Source: Isoetes taiwanensis (Eukaryota > Streptophyta > Lycopodiopsida > Isoetales > Isoetaceae). From it: a stretch of 64,000 bases of DNA. The stretch lies in NCBI GenBank assembly GCA_021234155.1, contig JAJEKV010000027.1, positions 1,917,921 through 1,981,920 on the forward strand. The letters are read 5' to 3'. Positions 36,338-48,608 of this stretch are shown here, in pieces. The translations under genes and the position numbers were made by a program. The notes under the pieces were generated by a model that saw only the letters and a list, made by a program, of their open reading frames with translations, was not told the DNA's origin and ran no database searches. Numbering within the stretch: position 1 is the first letter of the stretch; each line of letters starts with the position of its first letter.

Positions 36338-39300
36338 ATGGCAGTGTGGAAGCAGGCTGTGAACCAGAGAGGCTAGCTTTGCATGATTTTAACAACTAGG
36401 CAGATTGAATAGTTGTTCCTATTCAAGCAAAGTATTTATCGAAAGTAAAACCATGTCCTCTTCTGACACACACACACTAGTTCCTTAGCAATGTACTCAT
36501 AACACATGAGAAACACATGTACATAACAATATGAGAAACTTACAGGAACATAAAGGCATGTTTTAGGAACATAAAGGCGTGTAAAAAACAGGATTGCACA
36601 ACCATCTTAAAGTCTCTTGGCACTCACAAAACCACTTTGATGCTATATATCTGAATACCATCTTTTCATATATCAAGCTGCTTCACCAAGTTCCCAGGAT
36701 AATGCTTGACAAAGAAATAGAATGCTTTATCATATGGTTGAAAATTTTATTCAACCAAGAAGAGGAGAAATAAGGCATATGGCATAGAAGGCAGCGAACA
36801 TTACTAACACAGCTATGGAAATATTGTCACTTAATTTCAAACATATTTCCAGAGTGCTTTTACTGATGTTACACCTTGTTCTTCACGGATTCATACCTCT
36901 AATTTCGCATGTACTCGCATTGGTCCCTGCATTCGAATAAAAGGTAGGTAGGACAACGACAAAATGCATTGGTCCCTGCATTCGAACAAAATAATGTTGT
37001 AGAAACTAAGAATTAGAGCCAGAATAATGTTTGAAAGCTATAACCTATTTGAGGCTCCCTTTTTATTTTTTTTCCCATTGTTATGGCCAAGCAGGTTTGC
37101 TACTTATTCCTATATGTAAGGCATTTCTTATCTGACGGGTCCACCCCCTCCGCTCTCCTATTTTTTGTTGGGAGGATGCAGGTAGTTATCCTCCTCATAG
37201 ATTGCTTCAAGTAGCCATACACATTCTCAACCATAAAGATAAAGAACCCCATCTGCCTAAACTAGTTTTCCTTATGAAATGCTTCAATAGGTAGATGCTA
37301 TGGTACATTATCAACTTCATGTACCCCCTCCCCAGGCCTCCCACTCCCCCATGCAAGCAAACTTACTTTTCAAGTATCTAAATATATTGTTCACTCTATT
37401 GCAGTTATTTTTCTTTCTTCTCTTCTATTGTAATTTAGAGAAAATTATTCTATAAGCAATACAATACGATATTTGGTATCATATGCCAGTAGATCCATGA
37501 TCTTTTTGAAGCAATGAGTTGGATATAGGCTAATTTGGCCACTATCAAACTGACACATTCCAAGGTACACCGCCAATCTCGCTTCAATAAAGTTGGTTGA
37601 TGTTGGTAAACTAACAGCAATGCAATCTACTGTTACACATGGCAACTAATAATGTTATGTATAGATCAATGTTGCATGGTGAAACACGTGACTTGTCATC
37701 ATGTGGAAATGATTTTGATTTTGCACACAACAAAAAGAGCTTGAAGCATGGAGACACCATGAAGACGTAAGCCATGTATGTTGAGATTTTATATAAAATT
37801 ATGTGATATCTTAGCCAAGATTTATTGCATGTGGCCTCCTATTTCTTAACTTCTATAGATACCCTGCTCGAGGACATAGATATTGACTTGAGAACCATTT
37901 TTGCATTTAGAGTCTTATTCTTACCACTTGAGCATAAGTCAACCTAGAAAAGAACCTCAACGGATAATTTCAAGCATAGAAAGACACGTATTGCTCAATA
38001 TGTTAAAGCTTCTTAGTAAACTAGTGCAAATAAAAGGAAACAATGACATGAATCTTTGGATCCTTTCAAATAAGCGTTGAAAATTCTAAGACAAAGTGGC
38101 TTTTATGGATTGCCTTTATGAGCATTCATTCTCACATGGGAATATTCAAGAGAAAATTGAAGTTAAGATTCATGTACTTAGAGTTCTTAGTGCATATAAG
38201 AAAATCATCACTGCATTGCTCTCATACTAGTTAGTTATCTTTAATCAATCCTAATCGGACTCTTGTTAGTTATCTTTAATCAATCCTAATCGCTAATCGG
38301 ACTATTGTGCATAAAGTGAGAGTATGATGGAGTGCAATTCTAATAAGTCGTGATCAATGTTAAGTAGAATAAATTAGGATAAAATCATCCTAGTTAGTTA
38401 TCTTTAATCAATCCTTGGCATGTTTTCAACCATACATCGATGCTGATTTATCTGCATCTATTACGTGTGCATTCCATGGCAACTTATAAGTTGACATCGT
38501 CTTTGAAAAACATTTTTTGTCGAGATGGCAACGACTTTGTTTTTGAAACCTACGTCGATCACCACCCTAGTGTCACTATTAGTAGTCTCAAATTCAACCT
38601 TATATTCAATCTATGGTAATGTATGTATCCAAATTATGGTAATGAGCATGCTTGTAGAAGTTAAAGTTTATGCTATAGCTAAATGGCGTCATTATTCTAG
38701 GACATAATTGTAACTAAGATAGCTCTGGATCAAGGAGATGTAGGGTATACATGCTCTTTTAGGTGGAAGATTTGTGAAAGTTATTTGGATGTTACTTATC
38801 TAACTTCATGTATGAAAAATTGTGCAACCTATGGCCTCTATGAATGAGTTGCATCAAATTATGTAAGGTTTAATGTTCTGGTTGTGGAAAAATAAATTGA
38901 ATTTCTTAAATGAATATAGATTTAACATTGGTAATGATTAAAGATTTCTGAAAGATTATTCATTTCATACCCTTAAGTTTTTGCTTTCTTTCAAAGTTCG
39001 TGCACAACACACACTTATTATGCAAGGGACAATTTTATGACATGTGTTGGACTTGTAGGAGACAACTGTGTGACAAATGTTGAATGCGAGGCAACGGATA
39101 CTATATGAGAGCGATAATTTGGAGATGCCATTGTAGAGGAGGACATGGGTATCCAAGGAAAGAAAGGGAATAATATACACATGTGAACTAATGACAACAA
39201 AAGATTCAAAAGTTTGAAAATGAACAAAGAGATGGGAAGGTTCACCTAATCTATGCTGGACCAAAAAGGGGTTCTAGTTATGGGGGGCAGGCCACGTGCC

Positions 39301-39706
39301 AGTTTCAGGTCACATGTGGTTGTATTGGTGGTTAAGGGCGGTGTGGAGGCACGTGCACTTCACCTGCTACTGCTTGTGAAAGCAACCTTCTATCCTCCAA
39401 TTTAAACAGATCTCTCAATTTCTCGTTTCTACCATATCCTTGTTTTGTCTTGTTACATGGTCCTTGTCCACCTATGACACCCTTGGCTATTATATCTTCC
39501 TGCCACTCTTTTACATATCGGATTCTCCCTTCATAGTCCTGTTGGCCCTTTTCAACACTTAGACACACATTTCTTGCACATCATATTCTGATATTTGCAA
39601 ATAAGTGCATGATGTCATTAACTGGTTGCACCTTTTTTTTTTTGCTCTAGCAAAGCATAGGACAATCCTCAACCTCCCAAAAATATTATTTGAGTTAAAA
39701 CACCTT
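36338..39706. other. Unassigned intergenic DNA with small direct repeats
   Basis: No gene is supported. Minor repeats: GGAACATAAAGGC(A/G)TGT at about 36543 and 36567; TTGGTCCCTGCATTCGAA at about 36920 and 36969; TTAGTTATCTTTAATCAATCC at about 38230, 38267 and 38396. Open frames such as 38965-39264 (minus) have no domain. Confidence 0.4.
38228..38417. repeat. Three-copy short repeat
   Basis: TAGTTATCTTTAATCAATCC occurs three times, the first two in tandem with about a 37-bp period and CTAATCGGACT following each, the third about 130 bp later. Confidence 0.8.
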
Positions 39707-39997
39707 AACACCCTGCTCCTTTGGGTTTTTATGCCTAAAACGGTCATAACGCCCTAGAGCATTGTTGCGAAGGCTCATAACGCCCTAGGGCGTTATCACA
39801 AAGGCTTATAACATCCTCGGAGCAGGGTGTTACGGGATAATGCCCTGGCCCTCGGGCATTAATGGGAATAAAATTCTCGGGCAATATGGCCAAGGCCAAA
39901 ACGGCTCGGGCGTGTGCCCGCACGCCCTTGCCATTTTGGCCATGGCCATATTGCCATTAAATTTTATTCCCATAACGCCCTCTGGCCAAGGCGTTAT
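39707..39997. repeat. Two adjacent GC-rich hairpins
   Basis: First, AACACCCTGCTCC (39707) pairs with GGAGCAGGGTGTT (ending 39831), enclosing repeats of CATAACGCCCTAG. Second, 39837-39997 forms a long imperfect palindrome. Its left arm includes ATAATGCCCTGGCC, TGGGAATAAAATT and CAATATGGCCAAGGCC; the right arm carries their complements, with a loop near GTGTGCCCGCAC (about 39912-39923). Both share the ATAACGCC/GGGCGTTAT word. They look like tandem foldback or MITE units. They also resemble a long miRNA-type foldback, which is speculative. Confidence 0.75.
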
Positions 39998-40639
39998 CTA
40001 CCCCATACAAGATGAGAACTAATATTATTTCTTGTCTATCAATAAATATTCACAATAAATATTCACCCTTTGGACTCGTTGGTATCCAAAGTTTTGCAAG
40101 GCCTAATATTCCGTCTCCATTGCCCTTATAAGTTATCTGAACATATACCATTTTCTTCTCATATCACGTGCCACATCCTTCTCAACCTCAAAAATCTTGT
40201 TAGCATTTCAATTTCCATATTTTTAGACACACAAAAGGGCAACCTTCCTCAAAAATATCAATCTACTTGCATATCAACTATATACATCACCAACTTGCGT
40301 TGCATAATGGCCAATGAATGTTTTTCCACAAGTAATATTCTCTAGGTCAAACTGGACTTTTTTCAATGAATAATCTTGCCTGTGAATTAACAAATAATAT
40401 TGTCAATATACAATTTTTGGATTGACCTAGGGGTTGGGTTAGAGAATATTCTAAGAATGTTCCATATTAGTCAATAGAAGGCCTTGTTTTTGGGAGAATA
40501 ATCTAGGACTACTCTTTTTGACGTATATCCGATGCATGCAATCATGGGTGACTACTATGTGAAATTTGTGTGTAAGTTTTAGTGAACTCACAATCAAGGA
40601 TCAAAGCCTGGCCCTAAATCCGACAATGCAAGGTTGTCC
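39998..40639. other. Unassigned AT-rich DNA
   Basis: Nothing recognised; a 91-codon frame at 40070-40345 has no domain. Confidence 0.4.
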
Positions 40640-40760
40640 TCGGGCGGGGTTGTTGTGGGGGGTGAGGGGGGAGGGGAAGGGATCATGGACAGTAATACAT
40701 CTTTTGTGCTCTTTGTTTGGGTCCCCTAGACCTATTGATCTTCGTGGAGGTAGCATGCCA
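40640..40760 (+). mobile_element. Degenerate RTE 3' tail
   Basis: TTTGTTTGGGTCCCCTAGAC then CTATTGATCTTCGTGGA parallels TTTGTTTGGGTCCCATAGGC then CAATTGGTCTCCGTGGA at 35.9 kb. Upstream, CTCGGGCGGGGTTG resembles CTTCGGGGCGGGGG of that copy. No microsatellite tail follows. It is an old copy. Confidence 0.55.
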
Positions 40761-40875
40761 GAAACCAAAAGAGGAATCCATTTCAATCGGATGAACATGC
40801 CTAAGTCCATCAAAGTAAAAAATATATAATGTTTCGGCACTTTATATATGCTAAATAATACATCTAAGAAATTTA

Positions 40876-40899
40876 TCGCGGCGGCCAAGGCCGCCGCGA
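40876..40899. repeat. Perfect GC-rich palindrome
   Basis: TCGCGGCGGCC-AA-GGCCGCCGCGA, an 11-bp stem with a 2-base centre in AT-rich DNA. It could be a transposon-end hairpin, but no CTRR end follows on either strand, so a Helitron end is not supported. Confidence 0.9.
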
Positions 40900-43474
40900 A
40901 CATTTGTCTTTACTCAAATTACCCACGTTGGGATTTTGTGAATTACTTATATGGAGATTTTGTAAATTAGCAATTAAAAAACTATACTGCTCAATTGCAA
41001 AACCGTTGGCTTGAAGGGTTCATGATGTTAGACCCATTGGTCTATTAGACACCTTATCCGAATTGAAAATTGTGGTTGGCAAATTTTCATTCTCGTTGGG
41101 ATTTACTTGCCCCTTAGCCAACAAATCCTTAATTACACCATCATGTCCCTTGGTGTGAATAGCAACAATGTATAACTTGAAACTAGTCCTTTGGGCTACT
41201 TTACCTCCGAGCTAATTTCGTCATTGCTAATTTCTCTTCATTTATCTAGGCGTGTAGGACGTGTTGCTTGTGATGACCATAAGGATAGCATAAATGTATA
41301 GCATTCTAATATGTTGTAAATATCCTGGGTTTGCAATGCAGCATTGTATGTGATCAATCAGTTCATACATGCTACATCTAATGTTTAGAGATGAAGAGAA
41401 ATTAATGAATTATAAAGCAATTAGAAACCAAATATGAGTGTTGTCCGGGACATCAGACTGGGCTTCTAACAGATGGCTTACTCAAGAGACACTTCTGATG
41501 GCAGCTTTATTTAATTAAAGATACTAAGAAAAATATCATGTTCAAATAGACTGTAGTAACATGTCACTCCTATACCATTGTGGGGGGAGTCTCCATGTTT
41601 TCCTATCAGTAGCAGTAACAGGCGCAACCTCTTTATTTTCTGGCATCATGCATTTGTCAGTTGGTCGCATAGAACATTCTCCAAAGGATTTGTTCCCACA
41701 TGACGAGTTTACCGTGCGCAAATACGGACTGCTTCTCTGTTTAGCATACAAAATGGCATTTTGCTATAAGCATAGAAAAAGATCATTTACCATTGATGTC
41801 AGCAGCTCTGAAAGATCTGCATGACCTTGCACAAGGCTATATGATCGTGGCCATAAATGCTTTCCTGTGAATCTGAGATAGATTTAATATTTCCATTTAG
41901 CAATGAAGTATGTTCTCAAGTGCGGACCAATTTATTTCAGCATATTTCACAATTTATTTTCCCATCCATTAAATTTTACCAGCTAGGTAAATCCCCAGGC
42001 TGTATATGTCTATTCTGTGAAACGAGACATTGTTTCTGAGAATATTACAAAACAACTTAAACATTCTAAAATAGAATGCTAACAAAAGTTATGTGGTTTA
42101 CACATCCATGATGACAACTGATTTTTCAGGATCTGTAGAGTCCAGAATTTTAAGGCATCCCATACCTGCCAATGCATAGAGCTAATCAAAATGTGCTAAT
42201 AATCTACAATCTGCATATATGAATAATAATTTTTTTGGCAAACATAATGAGGTTTTCCTGTAGAAACGAGGATCGGCAGAGGAATACCTGAGTTTGGTCT
42301 TTTATATAAACCAAATCCATCAAGCGCAGGCGTTTTTCTTGCCAATTGGTCATTTGCTATTTTGCTCTGTATGTCTTAAGACACGTAAATCAAATGTCTC
42401 TCTGTTCATCACGAAAGCTATCCACCGGATGAAGATCGCCTTGAACCCATAATCAATAGAAGAATCAATCCAGATGTGACGGTTTACGATCTGGGGACGG
42501 CGATTTAGCCCATAGCCATGGACATAGCCATGTAAAGCTTCAAAAACATGCGGACATGAGCGGGCAAGGCCCGCTTTCCATAGGCGGAGCTCACAACCTT
42601 TGTTCCAAAATGACATGGTTGCAAAGCTTGGGTGCGACTAAAATCAAATCGGAGAAATCGTAAAAATGAAGAGTTAAAGGGATCTTAGCATCATATGTTT
42701 GTGGCCGGATATATCTATAGATCGGGCTTCCATCGCCAAAAGCTCCTCAGGAAGCTCATCTCAGCAGTTAAAAGATCGCAGAAATGGACATAGATCAAAA
42801 TATTTGGCTTGAAATGCAAGCGTTTTAACCGTTTGGCCGGAAATATGAATGGGCGCAACATCGCCAAGGTATGTCGCCATAGCAAGAAACTGGATCCATG
42901 GCGACGGATTGCTTGGAGAACAAGAAAAGGGAAGACCACGTGTCGACCATGTGATATTTCCTTTTTAAGATTTTAGAAATGAAGAAAAAAATGTACGTGT
43001 CGAGCGCGGGGGTTGCTCTCAGCCCAGAAATATTAGCTTCTGATTTTTTAAGAACAGAAAATACACTGCCTTATATAAGGATAAGTGCATGACACATTAC
43101 CATAAAGAGTTAATACCTATGTTAATTATTTATGTTAAAATAACAAGCATCTGATTAATTAGAGTTATTATTTAACTATGTTAACTAAGTGTGAGATTCA
43201 ACTAGGATGGCCATCTTTGAGGACGTGGCATCAAAGTTTCTTAATTCAAGTTATAGTTTTTATGGGGTGATTCCGCATATATAAAACATAAAAAAAAAAA
43301 TCCATATAGAACACATTAAAGGATTAAAAAAAGAGTAATAGAACAAAATAAAATGAAACTGGTGATTTGGTATAAGACCTAGTGGCTAAGATTTGTGCAC
43401 TTTGGTTATAGGAGTTGAAACCCTATCTTATGTGGATGTTCTATGTATTTATACAGTATATGTATGCATAATAT
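40900..43474. other. Unassigned intergenic DNA
   Basis: No recognised gene. Minus-strand frames at 41542-41751, 42350-42616 and 42715-42939 have mixed, protein-like composition (for example NKSFGECSMRPTDKCMMPEN), but no family, start context or consistent splice sites that I can identify. Confidence 0.3.
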
Positions 43475-43560
43475 GACACGTCACCAGTATATAATTAGAC
43501 CCTAAGTGTCAATAGGGGACACGTCACCAGTATATAATTAGACCCTAAGTGTCAATAGGG
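43475..43560. repeat. 43-bp tandem duplication
   Basis: The unit beginning GACACGTCACCAGTATATAA is repeated exactly at 43475-43517 and 43518-43560. Identity suggests a recent event. It includes ACACGTCA, which contains an ACGT core seen in bZIP sites; any function is speculation. Confidence 0.9.
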
Positions 43561-43699
43561 GATAACTTGGGTTAACCTAAAAGGGATTTTATTAGCTATG
43601 CTAAAAATATTAATGAATAAATAACCAAATTAGATTAATTAGGTTATAATTAGCTAAAGGAACCCAATAGGGAAGTGCCACCTAGCCCAAATCGATTGG

Positions 43700-45056
43700 C
43701 CAAGTGGGACTTGCCAAATTGGGAGGAGAAATTGGGTTCCTACCCGCATTTCTGCCCCAAAATTGATTTGGGAAAGAGGAGAGGAAGAGCAGCCACCAGT
43801 TGCTGTAAACAGACCTGCTGAATGGAGGCCTTTCGTGATAATAGCTCTAGCCAGGAGACTGGTTAGTCCCTAGATAGCTTGTATTTCCGTTAACACTTCT
43901 TTGAATAGATGGAATGGTTAAATTCTCTGATGATGATGGATACTTCGATGGTGTCTATATTCTTTCTTTCTGTTTCTTCCGTGTATTGGGGGTTAAGGGA
44001 AGGGTAGAGACCTAAAAGCTTCCTAGAACTAGCGATGTTTTTAGCTAGAACCCTTAAAACCCAATAATTGTTGCATGTGCACAAGAGCCCACCTGGCTGT
44101 GCATGCTATCTCATGATTCAGCACCAGACAACGAGCACAATGGTGAAATAGAGGTGGAGTCTTGCCTAGCGTGGCTACAAGACTCCTACAGTGTGCTAGG
44201 CTTATAGTCGGTCCTCGCGTTTGGGGTGGGGTATGGGTCCGACACCTCCTGGGTCGCAGGAAATGTGCCTATATATGGACGTCATGGGCTCGATGGGTGC
44301 GCCTAGCGGTCCATGGATTTTGGGGGGTTCAAGTCGGGTACGGCTGCGTGTGCACCTAGTGGCACGTATTCTCTAGCATACCCAGGGATCCATTATGTTC
44401 GGGGAGGTGACACTTCTCTGACCTGCCTCGTCGAACCGGAGAGATGTAACCCAGAGTAGTCTCATAGGGTGATTCCATGAGATTGCATCTCTGGAAGACT
44501 ACAATCAACCCAGAGTAGTCTCATAGGGTGATTCCATGAGATTGCATCTCTGGAAGACTACAATCACGCCACGGCCTATTTCAGCCTATCTGCAAAGTGT
44601 GAACATGAGGGGCAGATGGAGTGGACTACCTTAGCTATTGTCTATGCCAGCCAATGCCATGTTATACTTCCGTCTGCTGATAACTTGAGGCCCTGACTGT
44701 CAGTTGACCCCATGGAGTCTGAGCCCAGGGTAGCGCCCTTGTTATGATAGGTTACGTATGTTACTATGTGCTTGTATTGTCGTTTCATTGATAATGATGG
44801 ATGGGCCACCCTTCATGATGGTATATTATTTGAGCATGATTGTTGTATGCTAACATGTACGTATGCTTTTGCTGTATCGGGTTTCCATAGAGAACGTGGG
44901 ATGAATGATACTTCCGTGTTCCTCGCCCGGACATTTGACCGTCCCAAGTGGTCCGAGTATGACAGAGGGTCCAACCATGGTGATGTAGTCGCCACGGGAG
45001 GAGAATTCTCGTATTTGTATGATGGGAGCATCGTATAGATACTGGGAGCGTCACAG
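43700..45056 (+). mobile_element. LTR upstream of PBS at 45057 (left edge uncertain)
   Basis: A primer-binding site at 45057 implies that an LTR ends at about 45053 (GGGAGCGTCA). The preceding 1 kb or so is GC-richer and lacks a gene; its frames (44162-44359, 44766-45038) have no domain. It contains the 59-bp duplication at 44448. The LTR start was not found, and no second copy is in the window. Confidence 0.5.
44448..44565. repeat. 59-bp tandem duplication within the LTR
   Basis: The unit starting AACCCAGAGTAGTCTCATAG occurs at 44448-44506 and again, apparently identical, at 44507-44565. Confidence 0.9.
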
Positions 45057-45068
45057 TGGTATCAGAGC
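45057..45068 (+). other. Primer-binding site (tRNA-iMet type)
   Basis: TGGTATCAGAGC directly after GCGTCACAG. It marks the 5' LTR/internal junction of an LTR retrotransposon oriented plus. Confidence 0.8.
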
Positions 45069-45735
45069 ATGATTTTGGTAGACCAAATCATTGCACTGGC
45101 CATAGTCTAACTCGTTAGTTGGTAGGACTTTGTCATAGGTTAAGCCATCCCAACTTTATAGTTAGTAGGTGGGTTGATCTAGTTATGATAAGATTAAACT
45201 AGTTGAGTAGGAGAGTGTAAGCTAGAAGGGTAAGTGTGTTAGGTTGTGAAGCAAAGAGTTCGTGTGTTCCAAGCGCCATAACTTTCTCCAGGTAGCTCGG
45301 ATGGACAAGATTTTTGCACCAGCATGTCGGGCATGATCCAATTACCCTAGGGGCATCAACATCTGGCATCGGAATGGGAGCAGCAGGGCCCAAAACCTAA
45401 TCGGGCGCCGCTATACTTTCAGTGCCTTAGAATTTGAAAAGAAAGCCGTATTTGTTCAGCGGCGCCCGCGTATAAAAATGCATATTCCCGCCGTATAAAT
45501 TAAAAAAAAAGTTTTGAAAAAGTTTTAAATTTTTAGTAAAGTGACGATTACTTTTCTTTTGTCTCACCTTCCTTCGCTTTAGTCGTCAGGCCGCCATAGT
45601 CACGCCCGGAAAGAAAGCTTGGTATACGCGCCGATACCCCCCCACCTACCCTACAAGCGCCTCGCTCCGCTTGTTCTTTTCCTTCCCCATGAATGTAAAA
45701 CAAGCCTCGCGGTGCCTTAAGCTGACAACCTTAGC

Positions 45736-46044
45736 ATGCCCCAAATATTCGCTGAGCTTGGGGAGCAACTCGCTAGTGACCCTGCCAAAGTGGAGCTACT
45801 TTCGATTGAGCTCGTGCAATGTTTCATCGCCGAGCATAAGATTTTTTACCCCATCTTCCACTTCTCTGAGTGCTACCTGATAAAACTTAATCACCTACAG
45901 CAACCTTACACCTTGGTCGATCAACCCGACCAAGTTTTGATGCTAGTCAAGTTCTATCCACCCCTCGTAAGTGAGAAGGTCCCCGAGGAGAGGAAGCCAT
46001 TCGATGGAGGCCAACGAAAATCGAGAAACTTGCCCCAGGGATGA
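45736..46044 (+). CDS. Unrecognised ORF in LTR-element internal region
   Basis: A 102-codon frame, MPQIFAELGEQLASDPAKVE followed by LVQCFIAEHKIF and FHFSECYLIKLN. It lies about 670 bp after the primer-binding site at 45057, where gag would be expected, but it matches no gag motif I know. It may be a decayed gag or the coding remnant of a non-autonomous element. A second frame (45971-46267) overlaps it. Confidence 0.3.
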   Translation: MPQIFAELGEQLASDPAKVELLSIELVQCFIAEHKIFYPIFHFSECYLIKLNHLQQPYTLVDQPDQVLMLVKFYPPLVSEKVPEERKPFDGGQRKSRNLPQG

Positions 46045-46288
46045 TGCCCCTGAGATGGAGAGGGAGACCAAGGTCCAGGGAAATATGTCTATTTGGGAGA
46101 TGGGCAACCATCATCGAAACCCTTCCCCTCCCACCAGACACGGCGCTGACAAGGCCACCCAAAGTTTTGCTTGGGGTGAGGTCCCATCCTACCTTTCGGT
46201 GGACCACCTGATAGCTATCCAGATGGACATGCAAGCTAGCCTAACCGATCACGAGTATAGCATTTGAAGTGTGGTTTGCTTACGTGAC

Positions 46289-46399
46289 ATGGCAACATTG
46301 TATATTAATGTGTTACTCTCAAGGCAAGGGATAACTATTGGAAGGGGAGACACATTATTTGAAATACCAATAAAAGATGATTACACTATAAGGATGGGG
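46289..46399 (+). repeat. Direct repeat copy 1 (partner at 48609-48742)
   Basis: TGACATGGCAACATTGTATA ... GGGATAACTATTGGAAGGGG ... TTGAAATACCAATAAAAG matches 48609-48742, with a few substitutions and a short insertion in the second copy. It probably belongs to the 3' internal end of an LTR element lying just before an LTR. Confidence 0.8.
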
Positions 46400-46557
46400 T
46401 CGTGGAGAAAAACAAGGCTACCTATCAATATGTTAAAAGGGCATCGATTCTTTAGTCTAAAAAGGCCAAGGCTCTAATTTAGGGGAGTTTCATAAAGGTA
46501 ATGGGCCTTTTCTTAAAAAAAGGGACGTAAGCCAAGATAAAAGCAGAGGCATCGACC

Positions 46558-47187
46558 TGTTACAGAAGGGAGATGGGCGACATGAATAGTAACTCTTGGA
46601 TAATGAACAGTGGCTTTGAGCCATGAATAGAAATTCATGGGCAAGTACCGGCAGCGGGAGATCAGAGTTGGGCAGCGGATTGTCTACAGCGGCAGACCTA
46701 TATGCCTGTAGAAGTTCGATAGAAGGAATTACTACAGAAGCCGACCCTTTGCTCGGAATGGCTAGTCCTTAATTTGGAGCCGACTTCAGCATACTAGCAT
46801 AGTATATCAGCATAGCTTTGGAGACCATCATGCCTTCTGCATCTGAGGCGTGAAGAAGAGTGGTCGCCCAACTCCGATGAGGAACCACGGATTTGCCATT
46901 AAGGAGAACCTTAATTCATTCAGAAGCGGGAGGTAGATTTGTAGTCCAGAGGAGGATCCTTCTTATCTGACAAGGGATGATAGTCTTTGCTCCAGAGCTA
47001 CGTGGAGTAGATAGAGATTTGAATGTTTGTATTTGCCATATTTGCCATAAGCCCTGTGGACCCGGTTGGATGGTTAACCGTGTACTTCAATATATTTGTC
47101 TGAGATATATGATAATCGGATCTTATTCTACAATTAAGATGCTGTTGATTAGTTGTTTAGTTCCCCATAAACAATGAATTGTATCAA
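46558..47187 (+). mobile_element. Candidate LTR before PBS at 47189
   Basis: TGTTACAGAAGGGAGATGGG at about 46559 could be the LTR start, and GTATCA (47181-47186) its end, directly before the primer-binding site. Its length (about 630 bp) and TG...CA ends fit an LTR. Edges are inferred; no second copy is present. Confidence 0.45.
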
Positions 47188-47188
47188 G

Positions 47189-47200
47189 TGGTATCAGAGT
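47189..47200 (+). other. Primer-binding site (tRNA-iMet type, one mismatch)
   Basis: TGGTATCAGAGT follows GTATCAAG. It is the second PBS within 2.2 kb, on the same strand. Confidence 0.75.
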
Positions 47201-48608
47201 GGAAGTTGCGATTCTTATGGAATCTATGGGCTGAGGGAACATCACTGAGATTTTGAATTTTTGCTTGAAATTGGAATCAAGAAGACAGAACCAGTGTGGT
47301 GGCATCATACTCTAAGGCTGCGAAATATCAAGATTTTTGCAAGCTTGTGCTGCAAGTATAGATGGGTTTAACTTCGTCAAAGAAGTATTGAGGCGAAGTA
47401 TAAGTTATGGGCATTGAATGTAAGGAGGATTTGGCGACTATTGGTGCAAGCGAGCCTGGAGCATCCGTAACAGAGAAAAAAAAAAAGACTCGGTGCCTTC
47501 GTGGAGAATGCTCGAAGCATATGGGACCGACTTGTTGAGAACGAGTTCGGATGATTGGGGAAATTCCTATGATCCTTTGGGGATTATGGAATAAGTAAAG
47601 GCGACTACTGGGTTGTCGTGAGAAAGCTTGTCTTGAAGACAAGTAATATCTGTTGTACAACATTGAGCTCTGCTTTAGTCATAATAGCTGAACTACCCGC
47701 CATAACCTCTTGCCATCTTTAGAAGTCTATCTTGATCATCTGAGCTTATATAGCTTCCAATCTTTAAGCCTGAGTATGGAGAACTGCAAAAGCATCTTGC
47801 TTGGGATTGCGGAGTCAGATCGTGGTGATTTGAGAGGCTGGTTGGCCGTGGTATAAATATTTGACTTTGGAAGTCATTCATATTAACACTTGACCTTATT
47901 TGTAGGTTTGCTTCGTGATAAGCATTGGGGAGGGACTTTACATACAAGCTGTCAAGGATACAGACGCAAAAATTTGGATGTGAAATCTCAAATTGTCTCC
48001 TATGGGACAGACTTATGGGTAAAGTTCGTAAGTTGACTTTCTTTTTGCGAACTAAAGAGTAAAATTTTATTTCTTGTGTGCACCCATGGTAGATTGGTAA
48101 TTACGATTGCAACGTAATAGGCCGGAGCATAGTGCACTAATTGTAAATGCGTCTTGGTAGATCAGTAGTTATGTCTGTAGCACAATAGGCTTGAACAAGA
48201 GTGCATTAGATGTATATTTTTGAGCGGTAATTGTGGTTGCAACACAACAGGCCTGACAAAAATTGCATCTGTATCGCGGAGATACAATCAAGTAGTACTG
48301 CGGAGGTACGAAAGATAATAACATATTGTAGAGATATAATTGTTTTTGCAGGGATTAAAAGAATAGGGACACAGAGGTTCCAAGATATAAGGTACTGTGG
48401 AAGTACAATAGCGTATATAACTATTTCTCGAGTTCACAGGGTCTGAGAAACTCCCAGGTGCATGTTGATTGTAAAACAACCACCTTGAGAAGGGATGGAC
48501 CAAATTGGAGTGTATTTGGACAGTCGCGAACGATCTCTTTTTGAGAAGGGATGGATTGATACGGAGTATAGCATGGGGGAGTGGTCCACGACGACAGGGT
48601 TATGTGGC
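47201..48608 (+). mobile_element. Internal region of a non-autonomous LTR element
   Basis: Sequence between the PBS and the second copy of the 46289 repeat. No gag or pol motif is readable, so it resembles LARD-type elements. It includes degenerate repeats at 48088-48274. Confidence 0.4.
48088..48274. repeat. Three degenerate ~60-bp tandem units
   Basis: Units begin GGTAGATTGGTAATTACG, GGTAGATCAGTAGTTATG and GAGCGGTAATTGTGG. Each then has a GCAACGTAATAGGCC-like segment and a GTGCACTA/GTGCATTA-like segment. Confidence 0.6.

Noticed and set aside
40876-40899. Helitron 3' end
   Set aside because: Hairpin present, but no CTRR followed by T at the right distance on either strand.
44162-45054. 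Protein-coding frames near the PBS at 45057
   Set aside because: They overlap on both strands, have no domain, and lie in LTR-like sequence.
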